From an uncultured Marvinbryantia sp. (GTDB lineage: Bacteria > Bacillota > Clostridia > Lachnospirales > Lachnospiraceae): a DNA stretch of 46,578 bases. Below the pieces are notes generated by a model, which worked only from the letters and a program-made list of their open reading frames with translations, did no database searches and was not told the origin of the DNA. The translations under genes and the position numbers were made by a program. The DNA is taken from contig NZ_CAJKOX010000036.1 in NCBI RefSeq assembly GCF_905201705.1, positions 1 to 46,578 of the forward strand. The letters run 5' to 3'. This document shows positions 1-8,412 of the stretch, in pieces; position 1 is the first letter of the stretch; each line of letters opens with the position of its first letter.

Positions 1-37
1 TTATCAACCACCTTTCTTGGAATTCCCTATATTTGAA

Positions 38-583
38 TTATACAGGAAGCTCCATGCACATAATGTGCGAAATTTCAGCTGATTTTTTCCCTCTGCCGTA
101 AATGCTCAAAAGTTTATACAAAAAATCATATTCCGGCTGGCAGATCATCCGAATTTCCGGTTTTTCTTTTTCCATCTCCCGTTCTACCATACATAAAAGG
201 CAGCTGTTTACGTTATTTTCTCCCTGAAGAGCCCGATCCTCTCCAGCGGGGAAAGAGCCTCTCTTTATTTGGGGGACTATGGTTTCTCCGCTTTCGTCCT
301 GCCTGAGGCTTTCAATAAATCTTATGATTGCCTTTCTCTCGTAATAAAGATCTTCTCCAAGACTGGTAATATGATATGCCTCCAGTAACTTTCCCCTTTC
401 ATAGGGAGTCAGGGCAAGCGCCTCGGCCATATGTTCCATCTGCCCCTGGCCTGAAGGCTTACGTCTCCCCTGAACCATCTTATACACATTCGAACGATCC
501 ATGTCGCACTTTTGCGCCAGACTATAAACCGTCATCTGTTTCTGACTGATAAATTCTTTTAACTGCTCCGAAAAAATAGACAT
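38..583 (-). CDS. XRE-like helix-turn-helix protein, possibly C-terminally truncated
   Basis: The protein of 181 residues opens with a helix-turn-helix (residues about 1-60, with the sequence SLAQKCDMDRSNVYKMVQGR) typical of Cro/C1-type DNA-binding domains. A middle region (about 70-95, YYERKAIIRFIESL) resembles Clostridial HTH proteins that carry long uncharacterised C-terminal parts. I chose the ATG at 583 because AAAAGGGG lies about 8 nt upstream. The reading frame stays open well upstream of that ATG, but it runs through remnants of two other genes, so a longer start is artificial. Related Lachnospiraceae regulators are, as I recall them, usually longer than 400 residues, so this copy may have lost its C-terminus at the window edge. 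No target is evident. Function is limited to probable DNA binding. Confidence 0.6.
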   Translation of the reverse strand: MSIFSEQLKEFISQKQMTVYSLAQKCDMDRSNVYKMVQGRRKPSGQGQMEHMAEALALTPYERGKLLEAYHITSLGEDLYYERKAIIRFIESLRQDESGETIVPQIKRGSFPAGEDRALQGENNVNSCLLCMVEREMEKEKPEIRMICQPEYDFLYKLLSIYGRGKKSAEISHIMCMELPV

Positions 584-596
584 GTATATTCCCCTT

Positions 597-808
597 TTAT
601 GTAACAATTTTATCCATAGACCGAAAAACGTCCTCCCGCAAAGAGCATTCGATGGCCCATGTCCGGTCTTTTCCTCTGGGCAGAACCACCAGCGTTTTCC
701 TGTACGGGAAGCGTGTCCGATATCTGGGCACAGATGAAAATTCGGAGCGTTTACCTGACAGAACACCTCCACCAGAGGCTCCCACTGCGGGTCGAATACA
801 TTTTCCAT
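597..808 (-). pseudogene. small unknown gene with an apparent frameshift
   Basis: An ATG at 808 is preceded by GGAGG at a good distance. The frame reads MENVFDPQWEPLVEVFCQ, then runs on with unconvincing composition. A second frame takes over near position 705 and reads PYRKTLVVLPRGKDRTWAIE before a stop at 597-599. Joining the two gives one plausible soluble protein of about 70 residues, so I infer a single indel around 695-715. I do not recognise the family. It lies between the decayed ECF gene and the HTH gene and may have formed an operon with the HTH gene. The alternative is chance coding. Confidence 0.35.
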
Positions 809-835
809 AACAACCTCCACATCTGTCCATACATG

Positions 836-1379
836 AATTCCCGAAAAAAATCCGCCACCCGGTCCGGCCAGCATTCCATAGGAAAACATCTGCCAGGGCG
901 TCCAAGGGTCTTGCCCCATGAACATATTCGAAACCAGCATGATGATTGCTCCTACTAAAAAGCCCGCTTCTCCTCCCAGAGATACACCGGCCAGGATCAC
1001 AATCGCCGCAATGGGTTTAAAACTGGGTACCAAAAAAGGAGATCATTGCTACAAACACGATCAGCAAACTAAACACAAGATATTTTCTCCCACGAAATAT
1101 CTGTACAGACAAATATAGTATCAGCGGCACCGTGAGCATCAGCAGCGCAAGAGCGATCCAGGTACTCCTGCTCACTTTATTTTTGTGAATCGGCTGTATA
1201 ATCAGTCCGCCAGACGACAGCCGGTACTCCTCAAGCTCCTGATTTTTTTCGTCCTCCGGACCGTCTTTAACCGCGTCCGGCCATTCTTCCCAAAAAGCCT
1301 CTAAAAAGCATTTTAACTCTTTTTCCGCAAGCATGCAATCAGTAACCGATGAATAACACCCCGTCTTTACTCCGTCCAC
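836..1379 (-). pseudogene. decayed ECF transporter S-component-like gene
   Basis: Two frames carry pieces of one membrane protein. The first (about 1379-1020) has an acidic soluble N-terminus of about 70 residues and two hydrophobic helices ending at FFGTQF. The second (1033-836) starts in mid-protein with VPSFKPIAAIVILAGVSLGG and continues through FGQ-like MGQDPWTPWQMFSYGM. The GEAGFLVGA and GPWTPWQMF-like motifs are characteristic of ECF-type substrate-binding (S) components of vitamin uptake systems. Compared with the family, roughly 25 residues between the pieces are missing, the frame changes, and the C-terminus is replaced by unrelated sequence. No T-component or ATPase gene is nearby. 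The substrate cannot be told from what is left. Confidence 0.6.
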
Positions 1380-1618
1380 GCCAAATAAGAGGTGTTTTTT
1401 AGCTGAACAGTTATTCGTCGCTTACTTTTCAAGCCCGATACTTCGTGAAATCAACCCCACTATATGCCAATACTATTTCTCTACATAAACAAGAACAGCT
1501 TCAAAAGCTGTACCCTCATCATAATTACACTTCAACAAAAAATGCGGGATACATCCTTTTTTTCTGGACATATTCCGCATCTGGGTCAATTTACTATATT
1601 CAATTTTCTAAAAACACC

Positions 1619-1635
1619 CCGGTTAAAAGAACCGG
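1619..1635 (-). terminator. intrinsic terminator of the GNAT module
   Basis: On the minus strand CCGGTT and AACCGG form a 6-bp stem with a 5-nt loop, and a run of T residues follows after GGTG. The stem overlaps the stop codon of the acetyltransferase gene, an economical arrangement for ending a two-gene operon. Confidence 0.55.
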
Positions 1636-2207
1636 AGCAGCTTCAAATATTTCACCTGTTCTCCTTCAGAATACCGTTCCCCAAACTGCCGGAAACGGTT
1701 ATGGTCGTTCTGGTAAAATTTCAAAAGCACCGGATTATCCTCGCATTCCAGAAACACTAGCCCACCGCCAATTTCCCGCTGGACACGTTCCAATATATCA
1801 AATACCATATCCATCAGCTCATTCCCGCTGATCGTATGCCCGCCGTCCACTCCATAGTTTTTTCCAAACTGTGCGATCAGGTATGCTGAAACACTGTATG
1901 CTTTCAGTGAATCGTCCATCCTTGCGTGCATCTCCAGTTTTCTCCGGCTGGTTTTGCTCAGTATCTGCCCGTCCACACTGGATGGCTTATGGGTTAGCGT
2001 AAAATATGCTACCAGCTGTGCGTTCCTGTCAAATACCAGATGTGTGATCGACATCTTCCGTTTCGCAAACTCAATCGCATTGTTATGTATGAAGCGTTCA
2101 ATTTCCGGATTTTTCGGACAGGAAAAGTCGGAGAGAATGCTGCTCAATTCATCCTCTCCGACTGATTCAAGCATATCCAATATATTAATTACCGTATATC
2201 TACTCAC
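1623..2207 (-). CDS. GNAT-family acetyltransferase, probable toxin of a two-gene module
   Basis: The protein of 194 residues has a GNAT-like core. Residues about 105-180 include AYLIAQFGKNYGVDGGHTIS and VFLECEDNPVLLKFYQN, the pattern of the acetyl-CoA-binding and C-terminal strands in this subgroup. Translation probably starts at a GTG that overlaps the stop of the upstream small gene by 4 nt (GTGA), so the two are translationally coupled. GNAT proteins with a small partner directly upstream are known as type II toxins that acetylate aminoacyl-tRNA (TacT, AtaT). I infer the same kind of module here because of the overlap, the size pair and the order. A housekeeping acetyltransferase with a small partner remains possible. 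Confidence 0.6.
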   Translation of the reverse strand: MSRYTVINILDMLESVGEDELSSILSDFSCPKNPEIERFIHNNAIEFAKRKMSITHLVFDRNAQLVAYFTLTHKPSSVDGQILSKTSRRKLEMHARMDDSLKAYSVSAYLIAQFGKNYGVDGGHTISGNELMDMVFDILERVQREIGGGLVFLECEDNPVLLKFYQNDHNRFRQFGERYSEGEQVKYLKLLRFF

Positions 2208-2389
2208 TTGTCTTGTTTCCTCTTAGCCAAGAATGCCCTGATTGCGGCATGGTCAGTCAAAGGAGGATCCACCGGTGCAACAGGCTTCCGTTTCGGGTCA
2301 TGTGCCGAAGCATCCAGGGCGGCAACAAAGGCTTCTGCGGTTTTCTTATCGGTTATGTTGAAATTTGCAAAAATGCTTGATGTAGCCAT
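2204..2389 (-). CDS. small antitoxin-like protein upstream of the GNAT gene
   Basis: The 61-residue protein begins MATSSIFANFNITDKK, with an ATG at 2389 served by a GGGGTG site. A longer in-frame extension exists but has no ribosome site. The N-terminal half is mixed and ordered-looking. The C-terminal half is rich in Pro, Asp and Lys and ends PLTDHAAIRAFLAKRKQDK, which could form a helix that docks on a partner. The stop codon overlaps the GTG of the acetyltransferase gene. Small proteins starting MATSSIFANF recur, as I recall, beside acetyltransferase toxins in Clostridia. I see no obvious ribbon-helix-helix, so autoregulation by DNA binding is unproven. Confidence 0.55.
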   Translation of the reverse strand: MATSSIFANFNITDKKTAEAFVAALDASAHDPKRKPVAPVDPPLTDHAAIRAFLAKRKQDK

Positions 2390-2431
2390 ACAAACACCCC
2401 TTACTGTAAATGGTTCTTTCTTCACAGGCAT

Positions 2432-2482
2432 GTGCATTTCTTTATGCACCTTTATTATATGCGATTTACGCTGAAATAGCAA
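2432..2482 (-). promoter_or_regulatory. promoter and candidate operator of the GNAT module
   Basis: On the minus strand TTGCTA (2477-2482) and TATAAT (2454-2459) are separated by exactly 17 bp. Directly downstream, GTGCAT and ATGCAC (2432-2449) form a 6-bp inverted repeat with a 6-bp spacer. Its place at the transcription start suits an operator for autoregulation, or a 5' hairpin in the mRNA. Confidence 0.5.
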
Positions 2483-2695
2483 CACAGTCCATCATGAAAA
2501 TTTTTTGAACTTTCTTCTGAAATTTAAAAATTTAAGCTGCTTTTGGTTTCTGTTCAGCCACTATAACAGGACTAAGGGAATGCAGGCTATTCCCTCACAG
2601 CTATCACGATATTCCTGGCGCCAAACACTGTGCGGGCAGGAACAAAAACAGGTTTCCGGGAATTTGCAAAAACAATGACATGGCCATGTTTGTAT

Positions 2696-3238
2696 CTATC
2701 TATTTTTTTCCCATTGTTCTCTCGTCATATAGTTTGTATGTCCGATTCTTGTCTCCCCCATGAGCGGCACAGCCACATCATTGCATGTATGATGATAAAT
2801 AAATCCCAGCTTCTCCTGCACTCTTTTTGATTTCGCATTTCCTTCATAATATCCGCACCATATGATATTCATGCCAAGATCCTCAAACCCATGCCGCAAC
2901 AACTCCCTTGCAGCTTCCGGAATCAGCCCCTGTCCCCAGAACTCCTGGCCTATCCAGTAGCCAAGTTCACATTCATCATCTTTATCCGTCATATCCGTAT
3001 TGCCATTCAGCTTCAGCTCAATAGCGCCGACCGCCCGGTTGTCTGACTTCAGGCAGACCGCATAACACTCTTTTCCATTAAAAACATTCTGGATAACGTT
3101 ACGGCTTTCCTCAATATTTTTATGCGGCGGCCACCCTGCAATCGGTCCAACTTCCGGATTTTTTGCATATTCATATAAACTCTCTGCATCCGTTTCCTTC
3201 CATGGCCGCAAAATCAGCCGTTCTGTACTTAATACCAT
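2696..3238 (-). CDS. RimJ/RimL-type GNAT acetyltransferase
   Basis: The protein of 180 residues starts MVLSTERLILRPW, the usual opening of the RimJ/RimL branch of GNAT enzymes. The core has ELGYWIGQEFWGQGLIPEAA (motif A, acetyl-CoA pyrophosphate binding) and a terminal NAKSKRVQEKLGF segment, which is the family's diagnostic N..S..V.EKLGF motif. I chose the ATG at 3238 because GGAGGGG lies 8 nt upstream. An upstream in-frame ATG would place that site inside the gene. Members modify protein N-termini, amino sugars or antibiotics. Nothing here fixes the substrate. It stands alone on the minus strand. Confidence 0.8.
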   Translation of the reverse strand: MVLSTERLILRPWKETDAESLYEYAKNPEVGPIAGWPPHKNIEESRNVIQNVFNGKECYAVCLKSDNRAVGAIELKLNGNTDMTDKDDECELGYWIGQEFWGQGLIPEAARELLRHGFEDLGMNIIWCGYYEGNAKSKRVQEKLGFIYHHTCNDVAVPLMGETRIGHTNYMTREQWEKNR

Positions 3239-3387
3239 ATTGCACCCCTCCAAACTCAAATTAATTTCTCCTAATATACCACAATCCAGGCCAGATTAAA
3301 ATACTACTTTGCTTTTTCCGCTGTAATCTGCTGATATCCTATAGCTGTTACTTCAGCCAGGGTCTTTTTTGAACATTTAATTTTACA

Positions 3388-3422
3388 CCAGGAGCCGGGA
3401 TTTTCATAGTCCCGGCTCCTGG
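3388..3422. terminator. strong 13-bp hairpin downstream of the lyase operon
   Basis: CCAGGAGCCGGGA and its perfect complement TCCCGGCTCCTGG enclose a 9-nt loop. The flanks are T-rich on the plus side (CTTTTGAT) and weakly T-rich on the minus side. It may back up the terminator at 3431 or shield mRNA ends. Confidence 0.5.
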
Positions 3423-3430
3423 CTTTTGAT

Positions 3431-3459
3431 AAAAAGAGCTGCCGCACTGCAACAGCTCT
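3431..3459 (-). terminator. intrinsic terminator of the transporter/lyase operon
   Basis: On the minus strand AGAGCTG and CAGCTCT form a 7-bp stem with an 11-nt loop, followed immediately by TTTTT. It lies about 10 nt past the lyase stop codon. Confidence 0.65.
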
Positions 3460-3468
3460 CCTGGGATT

Positions 3469-4392
3469 TTAAATATGAAACACATCCAGTTCCTTCGCAT
3501 CCAGCCTGGCCCGTATCTCCCGGATATCGTTCTTCAGCGGCGTCAGCTCCTCCTCTGTATAATTATAGAAGGGACGGCGGATATATCCGGCATCCAGCCC
3601 CCTCCACTTCATCAGATTATGCAGCACTGACGGGAAGTCATATTTCAATGCGGCAAAAATAAATTCGTCTGCGATTTTCTGCAGGCGGATTCCCTCCTGT
3701 ATATCCGATCGCTCATACGCTTCATAAATTTTTTTATAAAGATCCGGGATCACATTATAGAAAGAGCCGATAATCCCGTCCGCCCCAAAACAAAATCCGG
3801 AAAACGCCATCTCGTCACAGCCGGAATATATCATAAAATCTTTTCCCAGTCTTTCTTTTAAAATACCCAGTTCATCGTGGGATCTGGCTGTATACTTCAG
3901 CCCCCTCACATTCTCCAGCGAAGCAATGCGCGTAAGAAGATCACTGTCCATAATTCCCGCCAGAACGATATTATATACCACCATTGGAATATCCACAGCT
4001 TCTGACACGTCCCTGTAGTACCCATAAATATCGTTCTTCGAAAATTTCCAGTAAAACGGCGGTACAGAGGATATCGCGTCCGCCCCGGCCTTCCCGGCCT
4101 GTTTTGCCAGCTCTATGGTCTTTTTCGTCCCGATGTCCCCTACGTGAACGATCACGGGCTTTCTGCCATTTACATGATTTATAACAGTTTCCACCACATG
4201 CATCCGCTCTTTCATTGTCATGGTAAAGCAGGCGCCGGTACTTCCGGTCAGGTAAAATCCGTCCGCCCCGTTCTCCATCATAAAATCAATCATGGCCTTT
4301 GTGCGTTTATCGTCCACATTCTCCTGTTCATCAAAAAAAGTCAGATTTGCCGGGATAACCCCCTTAATTTCTGTAATATCATATTTTCTCAT
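3469..4392 (-). CDS. N-acetylneuraminate lyase-like aldolase (DapA/NanA superfamily)
   Basis: This 307-residue (beta/alpha)8 enzyme belongs to the class I aldolases that form a Schiff base. The lysine is seen at about residue 166 (GLKYTAR), the catalytic tyrosine at about 140 (VVYNIV), and the carboxylate-binding loop at 50-53 (GSTG). The segment DAISSVPPFYWKFSKNDI and the later LDAGYIRRPF resemble sialate lyases more than dihydrodipicolinate synthases. One oddity is the loop GSTGACF, where the family normally has GSTGE followed by N or F. It is the last gene of an operon with a Dpp-type transporter. Such transporters import sialic acid in some bacteria (SatABCD of Haemophilus ducreyi). I infer cleavage of sialic acid or a related keto-acid sugar. 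No nanE, nanK or nagB gene is seen. Confidence 0.7.
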   Translation of the reverse strand: MRKYDITEIKGVIPANLTFFDEQENVDDKRTKAMIDFMMENGADGFYLTGSTGACFTMTMKERMHVVETVINHVNGRKPVIVHVGDIGTKKTIELAKQAGKAGADAISSVPPFYWKFSKNDIYGYYRDVSEAVDIPMVVYNIVLAGIMDSDLLTRIASLENVRGLKYTARSHDELGILKERLGKDFMIYSGCDEMAFSGFCFGADGIIGSFYNVIPDLYKKIYEAYERSDIQEGIRLQKIADEFIFAALKYDFPSVLHNLMKWRGLDAGYIRRPFYNYTEEELTPLKNDIREIRARLDAKELDVFHI

Positions 4393-4418
4393 ACGTAAAT
4401 CTTCCTTCCTTTATCCAA

Positions 4419-5417
4419 TCACCCGTTCTTCTTTACAAGATGGCAGCAAACCATATGGGGCTTTTCATTTTTCATAATTACAGTCTGCTCCGGAACCTCC
4501 GTCTTACAGATATCCATACATTTTGGACATCTCGGATGGAACGGACAGCCGGATGGCGGATCGACCGGACTTGGCACATCCCCCTGAAGCGGAATTCTTT
4601 TCCTTCTCTGGTTAATATCCGCAATCGGGATTGCACTGATCAGCGCCTGCGTATAGGGATGAAGCGTATTTGCAAACAGCTCTTCCGTATCCGCGATCTC
4701 AACAATATGCCCCAGATACATAACGACAATCCGGTCACTGATATATTCTACCACTGACAAATCATGGGTGATAAACATATAAGTTAAATTAAATTCATCC
4801 TTCAGTCTTTTTAACAACTGCAATACCTGCGCCTGTATGGATACGTCAAGCGCCGATACCGCTTCATCGCAGACGATAAATTCCGGCGACACAGACAGCG
4901 CCCTGGCAATACCGATCCGCTGCCGCTGTCCTCCTGAAAATTCATTCGGATAACGTTCCATATACTCTTCGGGCAGATTGACCGTCTTCAGCAATTCCGC
5001 AATCTTTCTGCGCCGGTCTTCTTTCTTTTTCATGCCGAACCGGATCAGAGGCTCCTGCATGGAACCGAAAATCGTAAACGAAGGATTCAGCGAAGAATAC
5101 GGATCCTGGAATACAATCTGCATGCGGCTTCTGGCCTGGTCGAGATCCCGCTTCTTCATGGACATCAGATCCTTTTCTCCGTCGGGAAATGAATAAAACA
5201 CCTCGCCGCCGTAGGGACGGATCAACTGAAGGATACTTTTCCCCAGCGTCGTCTTTCCGCATCCGCTCTCTCCCACTACGCCAAGAATTTCCCCTCTGTA
5301 AACATCCAGATTAACATCATCCACGGCTTTCACATATCCCGCCGTTCTCTTAAATACCCCTTTCTTTACGGGATACCATGTTTTCAGATTTCTGATCTTA
5401 ATCAGGGTATCAGCCAT
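4419..5417 (-). CDS. dipeptide/oligopeptide-type ABC transporter ATPase (DppF/OppF-like)
   Basis: The 332-residue ATPase energises import by the permease pair encoded upstream. It has Walker A (GESGCGKTTLGKS), the Q-loop, the signature FSGGQRQRIGIARAL and Walker B (FIVCDEAVSALDV, with E following D), then the H-loop THDLSVV. The C-terminal extension holds GCPFHPRCPKCMDIC, the cysteine-rich motif shared by peptide/nickel transporter ATPases. The start overlaps the end of the upstream ATPase gene by 8 nt, which supports coupled translation and a heterodimer. Confidence 0.9.
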   Translation of the reverse strand: MADTLIKIRNLKTWYPVKKGVFKRTAGYVKAVDDVNLDVYRGEILGVVGESGCGKTTLGKSILQLIRPYGGEVFYSFPDGEKDLMSMKKRDLDQARSRMQIVFQDPYSSLNPSFTIFGSMQEPLIRFGMKKKEDRRRKIAELLKTVNLPEEYMERYPNEFSGGQRQRIGIARALSVSPEFIVCDEAVSALDVSIQAQVLQLLKRLKDEFNLTYMFITHDLSVVEYISDRIVVMYLGHIVEIADTEELFANTLHPYTQALISAIPIADINQRRKRIPLQGDVPSPVDPPSGCPFHPRCPKCMDICKTEVPEQTVIMKNEKPHMVCCHLVKKNG

Positions 5418-6435
5418 TTATCTTTCCCTCCTTCTGCAGCAGATTGTGGCGGCATCTGCACATATGTCCTTCTCCCACCAGTGTCTCCGGAGGCATCGAT
5501 TCATTGCATTCCTCCGTCGCATAAGAGCACCTCGGTGCAAACTGGCAGCCCTTCGGCCGGTCATACGGATCCGGTGTTGAGCCCTTAATCGGCTCAAGCT
5601 GCTGGTTCTTCCCTCTTCCCAGTACGGGAATCGAATCCAGAAGCGCTTTCGTATAAGGATGCGCCGGCTGCGTCAAAACAGCTCTGGCGTCCCCGCTTTC
5701 CACGATATTTCCCATATACATCACTGCCACATCGTCGGCAAGCTCCGCAACAACGCCCATATCATGCGTAATCAGCAGAATTGCCGTGTCATTATGTTCT
5801 TTCAGATCAAGCATCAGCTCAAATATCTGTGCCTGAATCGTGACGTCCAGCGCTGTTGTAGGTTCATCCGCAATCAGCACCTTGGGACGGCAGCTCATCG
5901 CCATCGCGATCATCGCCCGCTGACACATTCCTCCTGAAAACTGATGGGGATACTCCTTCATTCTCTGCTCCGGCAGCGGAATTCCCATCTCCTTCAGCAA
6001 TTGAATGGATTTCTTCGTCGCATCTTTTTTTGAGGATGCGCCTTCATGGTAAAGCAGCGCCTCATTAAGCTGATAACCCACGCTGAATACGGGATTTAAT
6101 GCAGTCATCGGATCCTGAAATATCATTGCCATGCCTGCTCCCCGGATCTTTCTCATTTCTTTTCCCCTGCGCTTCAACTGATCGATTCGTATATCTCTCC
6201 CATCATAATAGAAGTCAATACTTCCCTGTTCGATCCTGGAGAGCTCCGGCAGCAGCCCCATAATGGAATTCGCTGTCACGGATTTGCCGCATCCGCTCTC
6301 CCCCACAATACACATGATTTTTCTCTTTTTCAGTTCAAAGGAAACGCCGCGCAGCACCCTGTTGCAGCGGTTATTATTATAAAAATTCACGTGAAGATCA
6401 TCCACCTTCACAACTACATCCTGATTTCGCTCCAT
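5410..6435 (-). CDS. dipeptide/oligopeptide-type ABC transporter ATPase (DppD/OppD-like)
   Basis: This second ATPase (341 residues) has Walker A (GESGCGKSVTANS), signature FSGGMCQRAMIAMA, Walker B (LIADEPTTALDV) and H-loop THDMGVV. The C-terminus carries GCQFAPRCSYATEEC, the oligopeptide-transporter C-terminal motif with its cysteines. It is the usual partner of the downstream ATPase. It follows the permease gene after about 10 nt. Substrate choice lies with the binding protein, not with this subunit. Confidence 0.9.
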   Translation of the reverse strand: MERNQDVVVKVDDLHVNFYNNNRCNRVLRGVSFELKKRKIMCIVGESGCGKSVTANSIMGLLPELSRIEQGSIDFYYDGRDIRIDQLKRRGKEMRKIRGAGMAMIFQDPMTALNPVFSVGYQLNEALLYHEGASSKKDATKKSIQLLKEMGIPLPEQRMKEYPHQFSGGMCQRAMIAMAMSCRPKVLIADEPTTALDVTIQAQIFELMLDLKEHNDTAILLITHDMGVVAELADDVAVMYMGNIVESGDARAVLTQPAHPYTKALLDSIPVLGRGKNQQLEPIKGSTPDPYDRPKGCQFAPRCSYATEECNESMPPETLVGEGHMCRCRHNLLQKEGKING

Positions 6436-6446
6436 ACTGCCACTCC

Positions 6447-7355
6447 TTATCCGATCTGAGACGGATCCGTCGCATCCCTTAACCCGTCACCAATAAAGTT
6501 GATGCTGATTACAAACAGTGTCACAACAATACCGGTCGGGAGCCATATCCACCATGCCCCCTTTAAAATTGTCAAATCCTGTGCAGCATTCAGAATATTC
6601 CCCCAGGTAGCCACCTCAAGAGGCACGCCAAGTCCCAGGAAGCTTAAGGACGCTTCCTGCAGGATAAACATTGCCGTAGAAAGCGTAATATTTACAAAAA
6701 TAGGACCGATCGCATTGGGAAGCATATGTACAAATGCAATACGCATGCTGCCTATTCCAAATGCTTTTAAGGCCTGAACATACTCCTGTTCCCGCAGAGA
6801 AAGCATCTGGGATCGCGCCATTCGGTACATGGAGGGCCAGCCTGTAATTGAAAAAATGAAGATCAGGTTCCAGAGGCTCTGTCCGGTAATCGTCACCAGG
6901 ATCAAAACCAGAATCATCTGCGGAAACGCCATTAATATTTCCGATATTTTCATGACTATGCCGTCGAAAAGTCCGCCCTTATACCCTGCAATTGTCCCCA
7001 GGGATACCCCCAGTATGGTAGCGATCAGCGCACTCCCCAGTCCTACACCGATAGAGACACGCCCGCCGTACAGAATTCTGGCCCAGATGTCACGGCCGAT
7101 TTTATCCGTACCCAGAATATGCTCCGCCGACGGCGGCTGCAGCATGTTTTTTAAATCTACTTTTGTAGAGCTGTAGGATGTAAACAGCGGTGCGGCGCAG
7201 CACATAAACAGAATCACGACAAATATAACAATTCCCACAACGGAAAGCTTATTCGCGAACATCTTCCGCAGCGCCCTGTTTTTTATTCCTTTTTTGATTC
7301 TGCCAGAATTTTCCTGTGCAAGAATCCTATCCATTTTGCGGTCTAATGAATTCAT
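6447..7355 (-). CDS. ABC transporter permease (DppC-like)
   Basis: The 302-residue membrane protein has a cytoplasmic N-terminus, a first membrane helix (about 35-57) and a periplasm-facing segment with HILGTDKIGRDIWARILYGGR, which is typical of DppC/OppC. It then has five further helices. The EAA-like loop for ATPase contact is seen as EQEYVQALKAFGIGSMRIAFVHMLPN. The C-terminal GDGLRDATDPS is also a family hallmark. GGGAGGAAG precedes the ATG. It forms the channel with the product of the next gene upstream. Confidence 0.9.
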   Translation of the reverse strand: MNSLDRKMDRILAQENSGRIKKGIKNRALRKMFANKLSVVGIVIFVVILFMCCAAPLFTSYSSTKVDLKNMLQPPSAEHILGTDKIGRDIWARILYGGRVSIGVGLGSALIATILGVSLGTIAGYKGGLFDGIVMKISEILMAFPQMILVLILVTITGQSLWNLIFIFSITGWPSMYRMARSQMLSLREQEYVQALKAFGIGSMRIAFVHMLPNAIGPIFVNITLSTAMFILQEASLSFLGLGVPLEVATWGNILNAAQDLTILKGAWWIWLPTGIVVTLFVISINFIGDGLRDATDPSQIG

Positions 7356-7367
7356 CCGGCTTCCTCC

Positions 7368-8327
7368 CTAGCTTAATTTGATACGCGGATCTAAAAGCGC
7401 TGTAAGAATATCTACTATGATACTGGATATCAGAACCAGCAGTACACTGAAAAATCCGATCATCATCACAAGCGGCGTATTCTGCGCTCTGACCGCATCG
7501 ACAAACAGTCCGCCGATTCCCGGCCACTGGAACACTTCTTCGATCACAACCGCCCCGCCGATGAGCATCGGCAGACGGAAGCCGATCAAAACAACGACCG
7601 GTGTAATCGCAGCCCGAAGTCCGTGCAGCAGATTCACTCTCCACTCCGGAATGCCTTTTGCCCTAGCGGTTTTCATATAATCCTTTCCCATAGAATCCAG
7701 CATGCTTCCTCTCGCATACCGCATCACTCCGGCGGTCAGAGAAAAACCGAGGACAAGCGATGGCATGATCAGATACGGCAGTCTTTCAAAAAAATTCTGG
7801 TCTGCGCTCGCCATACGTCCTCCCACCGGAAGAATGTCGAGGTGGAGCGCAAATGTATTAATACAGATCAGCCCCAGCAAAAACTGCGGAATCGCCACAC
7901 CGATCATACCTATGACGCTCAGAACCTGATCCAGGATGCTTCCCTTTTTCAGTGCACTGATTACTCCGAACAATATACCGAAAATAGAAGAAAAAATCAG
8001 CGCGGTAACAGTCAGCTCAATCGTTGCCGGAAGATGATTTTTCATAAGCGTCGCCACCGGAACGCCGCTCTGAATCGAGTAACCGAAATCCCCATGCAGA
8101 AGCCCCACCAGCCATTTCAGATACCGGATCAGAAACGGATCATTCAGCCCAAGGGCGTCACGCATTGCATCCAGTGCTTCCGGCGACATGGTCGATAATG
8201 CATCCGGCGGGATCAAAAAGTCCACCGCATCACCCGGCATCAGTTCAATTCCCAGATAAATCAGAAAACTGATTACCAGCATCATAGGGATCAGTGAAAG
8301 TACCTTTCTTATAATATACGTCGACAT
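7368..8327 (-). CDS. ABC transporter permease (DppB-like)
   Basis: The 319-residue protein opens with the DppB/OppB pattern STYIIRKVLSLIPMMLVIS, then GDFGYSIQSGVPV, the EAA-like loop YMKTARAKGIPEWRVNLLHGLRAA, and ends LTALLDPRIKLS. Six membrane helices are evident. It is separated from the downstream permease gene by 12 nt. The hairpin between it and the binding-protein gene suggests that permease is made in smaller amounts than the binding protein. Confidence 0.9.
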   Translation of the reverse strand: MSTYIIRKVLSLIPMMLVISFLIYLGIELMPGDAVDFLIPPDALSTMSPEALDAMRDALGLNDPFLIRYLKWLVGLLHGDFGYSIQSGVPVATLMKNHLPATIELTVTALIFSSIFGILFGVISALKKGSILDQVLSVIGMIGVAIPQFLLGLICINTFALHLDILPVGGRMASADQNFFERLPYLIMPSLVLGFSLTAGVMRYARGSMLDSMGKDYMKTARAKGIPEWRVNLLHGLRAAITPVVVLIGFRLPMLIGGAVVIEEVFQWPGIGGLFVDAVRAQNTPLVMMIGFFSVLLVLISSIIVDILTALLDPRIKLS

Positions 8328-8358
8328 ATGTCTCCTCCCGAATTATTACAAAAATGAA

Positions 8359-8400
8359 GCGAGGCCGCTGTCAAATGCAATCCATTTCACAGTGCCTCGC
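8359..8400 (-). terminator. intra-operon stem-loop after the binding-protein gene
   Basis: GCGAGGC and GCCTCGC pair, and inner segments (CTG/CAG, AAATG/CATTT) extend the stem. A T-rich tail (TTCATTTTTG) follows on the minus strand. Such elements between a binding-protein gene and its permease genes usually act as partial terminators or protect the upstream message. Confidence 0.55.
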
Positions 8401-8412
8401 CAATTAAAAAAT

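Noticed and set aside
597..905. Minus-strand frame of 102 codons read as one gene from 905
   Set aside because: Its first half is out of frame with both the ECF remnant and the small gene that has a good ribosome site at 808. Only the second half has coding character, so I treated it as the tail of the frameshifted gene.
1445..1831. Plus-strand reading frame opposite the GNAT gene
   Set aside because: It lies mostly antisense to a well-supported acetyltransferase gene, has no ribosome site, and its composition is not protein-like.
7623..8198. Long plus-strand frame over the DppB gene
   Set aside because: It is the mirror of a conserved permease gene. The Arg/His/Gln-rich product is typical of antisense shadow frames.
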